Below, one piece after another: positions 62,810 through 64,000 of a DNA stretch of 64,000 nt; the first letter of the stretch is position 1; the number at the start of each line of letters is the position of its first letter. Location of the stretch: the NCBI GenBank assembly GCA_020853025.1, contig JADYZP010000052.1, positions 1 through 64,000 of the forward strand, given 5' to 3'. This stretch comes from Burkholderiales bacterium. Lineage in GTDB: Bacteria; Pseudomonadota; Gammaproteobacteria; Burkholderiales; Casimicrobiaceae. The notes under the pieces were generated by a model. It did not search any database and was not told the DNA's origin. It was given only the letters and a program-made list of their open reading frames with translations. A program made the translations under genes and the position numbers.

Positions 62810-64000
62810 TCACACGGCGGCGGCCACCGATTGCGCGGCGCGCCCGGCGCCGGCTGCGCCGCTGCGATGGCGTGCCAGGTAGAGCGGCGTGCGCGAGCGC
62901 GGCACCTTGCCGACGAAGTGGAATCGCGCGACGTGGTAACTGGGGTCGAAGCCGAAGAAATTCCGGTGCATGCGCTCGAGTTCGGCGGCCCGGTACGCCG
63001 CCAGCGGCCGGTGCGCCTCGTCGGCGGCTCGCGAGCGCGCCTTCTCGGCGAGCAGGTACTCGTAATCGGGCGCCGCGGCCAACGCCTGCGCGCGCCTTTC
63101 GACCTCGCGCCGAAAGCCTTCCGGATCGGCGCCGAACTGCGCGTCGATCAGGCCGGCAGCGACTGCGGCTCGCGCCGTCATCGGCAGCCGCCCCTGGGTC
63201 AGCGCACGCGCCGCGTCGTCGCCGACGCGCCGTGGCAGCAGGTAGGTCCAGTACTCGGAACCGTAGAGGTTGCCCATGCCCTTGTAATGCGCATTGAGAA
63301 TCACCGCGTCGCGAGCCCAGACGCGGTCGGCGGCGAGCGCCAGGAACGCGCCGCCGGCGCCGGCATTGCCCTGCATCGCGGCGATGGTCAGCTGCCGCGA
63401 CGTCATGATGATTTCGCGGACCAGGTCGTTCATCGCGTTGATGTTGCGCCACGACTCCTCGGCCGGATGCTCGGCAGCCTCGATCAGGTTCAAGTGGATG
63501 CCGTTGGACCAGAAGTCGGGGCCACCCATCAGCACGATCACGCGGGTCGCACGCCGCGTCGCCGCGACGTAGGCGGCGCGCAATGCCTCGCAGTCGGCCG
63601 TACCCATCGCGCCGTTGTGGAACGGGAAGTGAAGATAGCCGACGGCGCCCTCCTCCACGTACTCGATGGGCCGCCACGTCGCGCCGTCGACACGCGCATC
63701 GGGCGCCAGCGCAAGCTCGGGGACTTCGGCGAGCCGGTCGCCCAGCACCTGCGCGGCCGGCAGCTTGAAGCCGTTGCCGTCGTCGCCGATGCGCTGAAGA
63801 TGCGTGATCCACACTCCCCCGTCGACGGTGGCGCGCAGGATTGCGCCGGAGCGCTGCGCGACGACGGCGCCCGCCGTCGCCCCAGCAAGCGGCGGCGGCG
63901 CGTTGCCCTCGCGATGCGCGCCGTAGAGACGTACCGGAATGCCCAACACGGCGTCGGCGACGCCGGGCGCGCCGTCCGCCGCCCGGATCCGGCGCAGCAC
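62810..64000 (-). CDS. hypX: Hydrogenase maturation protein HypX, C-terminal part (cut by window end)
   Basis: The visible 396 codons are the 3' part of a larger gene whose start lies beyond 64000. The first stretch (about 1-85, including ILRATVDGGVWITHLQR) is the end of a formyltransferase-type domain. The rest is a crotonase-like domain with GGPDFWSNGIHLNLIEAAE and MQGNAGAGGAFLALAADRVW, a HypX/HoxX signature, and YKGMGNLYGSEYWTYLLPRR. HypX makes the CO ligand of the [NiFe] hydrogenase active site from formyl-tetrahydrofolate in aerobic or O2-tolerant maturation. It implies a hydrogenase or hyp cluster just to the right of the window. Confidence 0.9.
   Translation of the reverse strand: MLRRIRAADGAPGVADAVLGIPVRLYGAHREGNAPPPLAGATAGAVVAQRSGAILRATVDGGVWITHLQRIGDDGNGFKLPAAQVLGDRLAEVPELALAPDARVDGATWRPIEYVEEGAVGYLHFPFHNGAMGTADCEALRAAYVAATRRATRVIVLMGGPDFWSNGIHLNLIEAAEHPAEESWRNINAMNDLVREIIMTSRQLTIAAMQGNAGAGGAFLALAADRVWARDAVILNAHYKGMGNLYGSEYWTYLLPRRVGDDAARALTQGRLPMTARAAVAAGLIDAQFGADPEGFRREVERRAQALAAAPDYEYLLAEKARSRAADEAHRPLAAYRAAELERMHRNFFGFDPSYHVARFHFVGKVPRSRTPLYLARHRSGAAGAGRAAQSVAAAV

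Overview
The window is a high-GC stretch of a Gram-negative, most likely betaproteobacterial, chromosome. The signs are the rluC / RNase E arrangement, a glutathione-dependent formaldehyde pair, a long-form RNase E with a structured leader, a phasin-like protein and a HypX hydrogenase-maturation protein. Genus cannot be given from the sequence alone. Most of the window reads at roughly 65-72% GC. The block around 13-23.7 kb is visibly poorer in GC and follows directly on a tRNA-Cys gene, so it may be an acquired catabolic island.

Layout. 0-13 kb: a LuxR-type regulator with an intact acyl-homoserine-lactone pocket, a HAD phosphatase and rluC, the rne leader and gene, a flavodoxin-like protein, a low-molecular-weight tyrosine phosphatase, uvrB, an ABC exporter, a MAPEG remnant, an aromatic/aspartate aminotransferase, then tRNA-Gly, a terminator and tRNA-Cys. 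13-25 kb: one long minus-strand operon encoding a molybdopterin oxidoreductase, a 2x[4Fe-4S] subunit, a full Liv-type ABC importer, a cupin and a frameshifted alpha/beta hydrolase. Divergent from it are DUF2848, a cupin and a GntR regulator, followed by an amidase. 25.4-32.3 kb: an IscR-controlled SUF operon (iscR-sufABCDSU-nfu) with two tandem type-1 IscR sites over its promoter. 32.3-35.4 kb: a flavoprotein remnant, an ABC-2 exporter pair and an MscS channel. 35.5-52.7 kb: an eight-gene alpha-glucan/trehalose operon, transcribed glgB, glgE, treS-maltokinase, channel, glgX, treZ, malQ, treY. 53-58 kb: formaldehyde detoxification (adhC-fghA), an unknown P-loop protein, tRNA-Leu, a phasin-like protein and an oxidoreductase remnant. 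58.4-62.1 kb: a probable FNR/ANR-controlled operon of an 11-heme c cytochrome, a b-type cytochrome and an 8-heme NapC-like cytochrome with two non-canonical heme motifs. 62.3-64 kb: a small cytochrome c and the 3' part of hypX.

How parts fit. The glucan cluster closes a cycle: trehalose is isomerised and phosphorylated to maltose-1-phosphate, polymerised by GlgE, branched by GlgB, debranched by GlgX, and returned to trehalose by TreY/TreZ, with MalQ recycling short dextrins. Two channel genes in and beside the cluster suggest an osmotic role. The multiheme operon, its FNR-like box and hypX point to an organism that respires anaerobically and handles H2. The molybdoenzyme-transporter operon looks like an uncharacterised uptake-and-oxidation pathway whose substrate cannot be read from the sequence.

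No rRNA, CRISPR array, insertion sequence, integrase or origin was seen.
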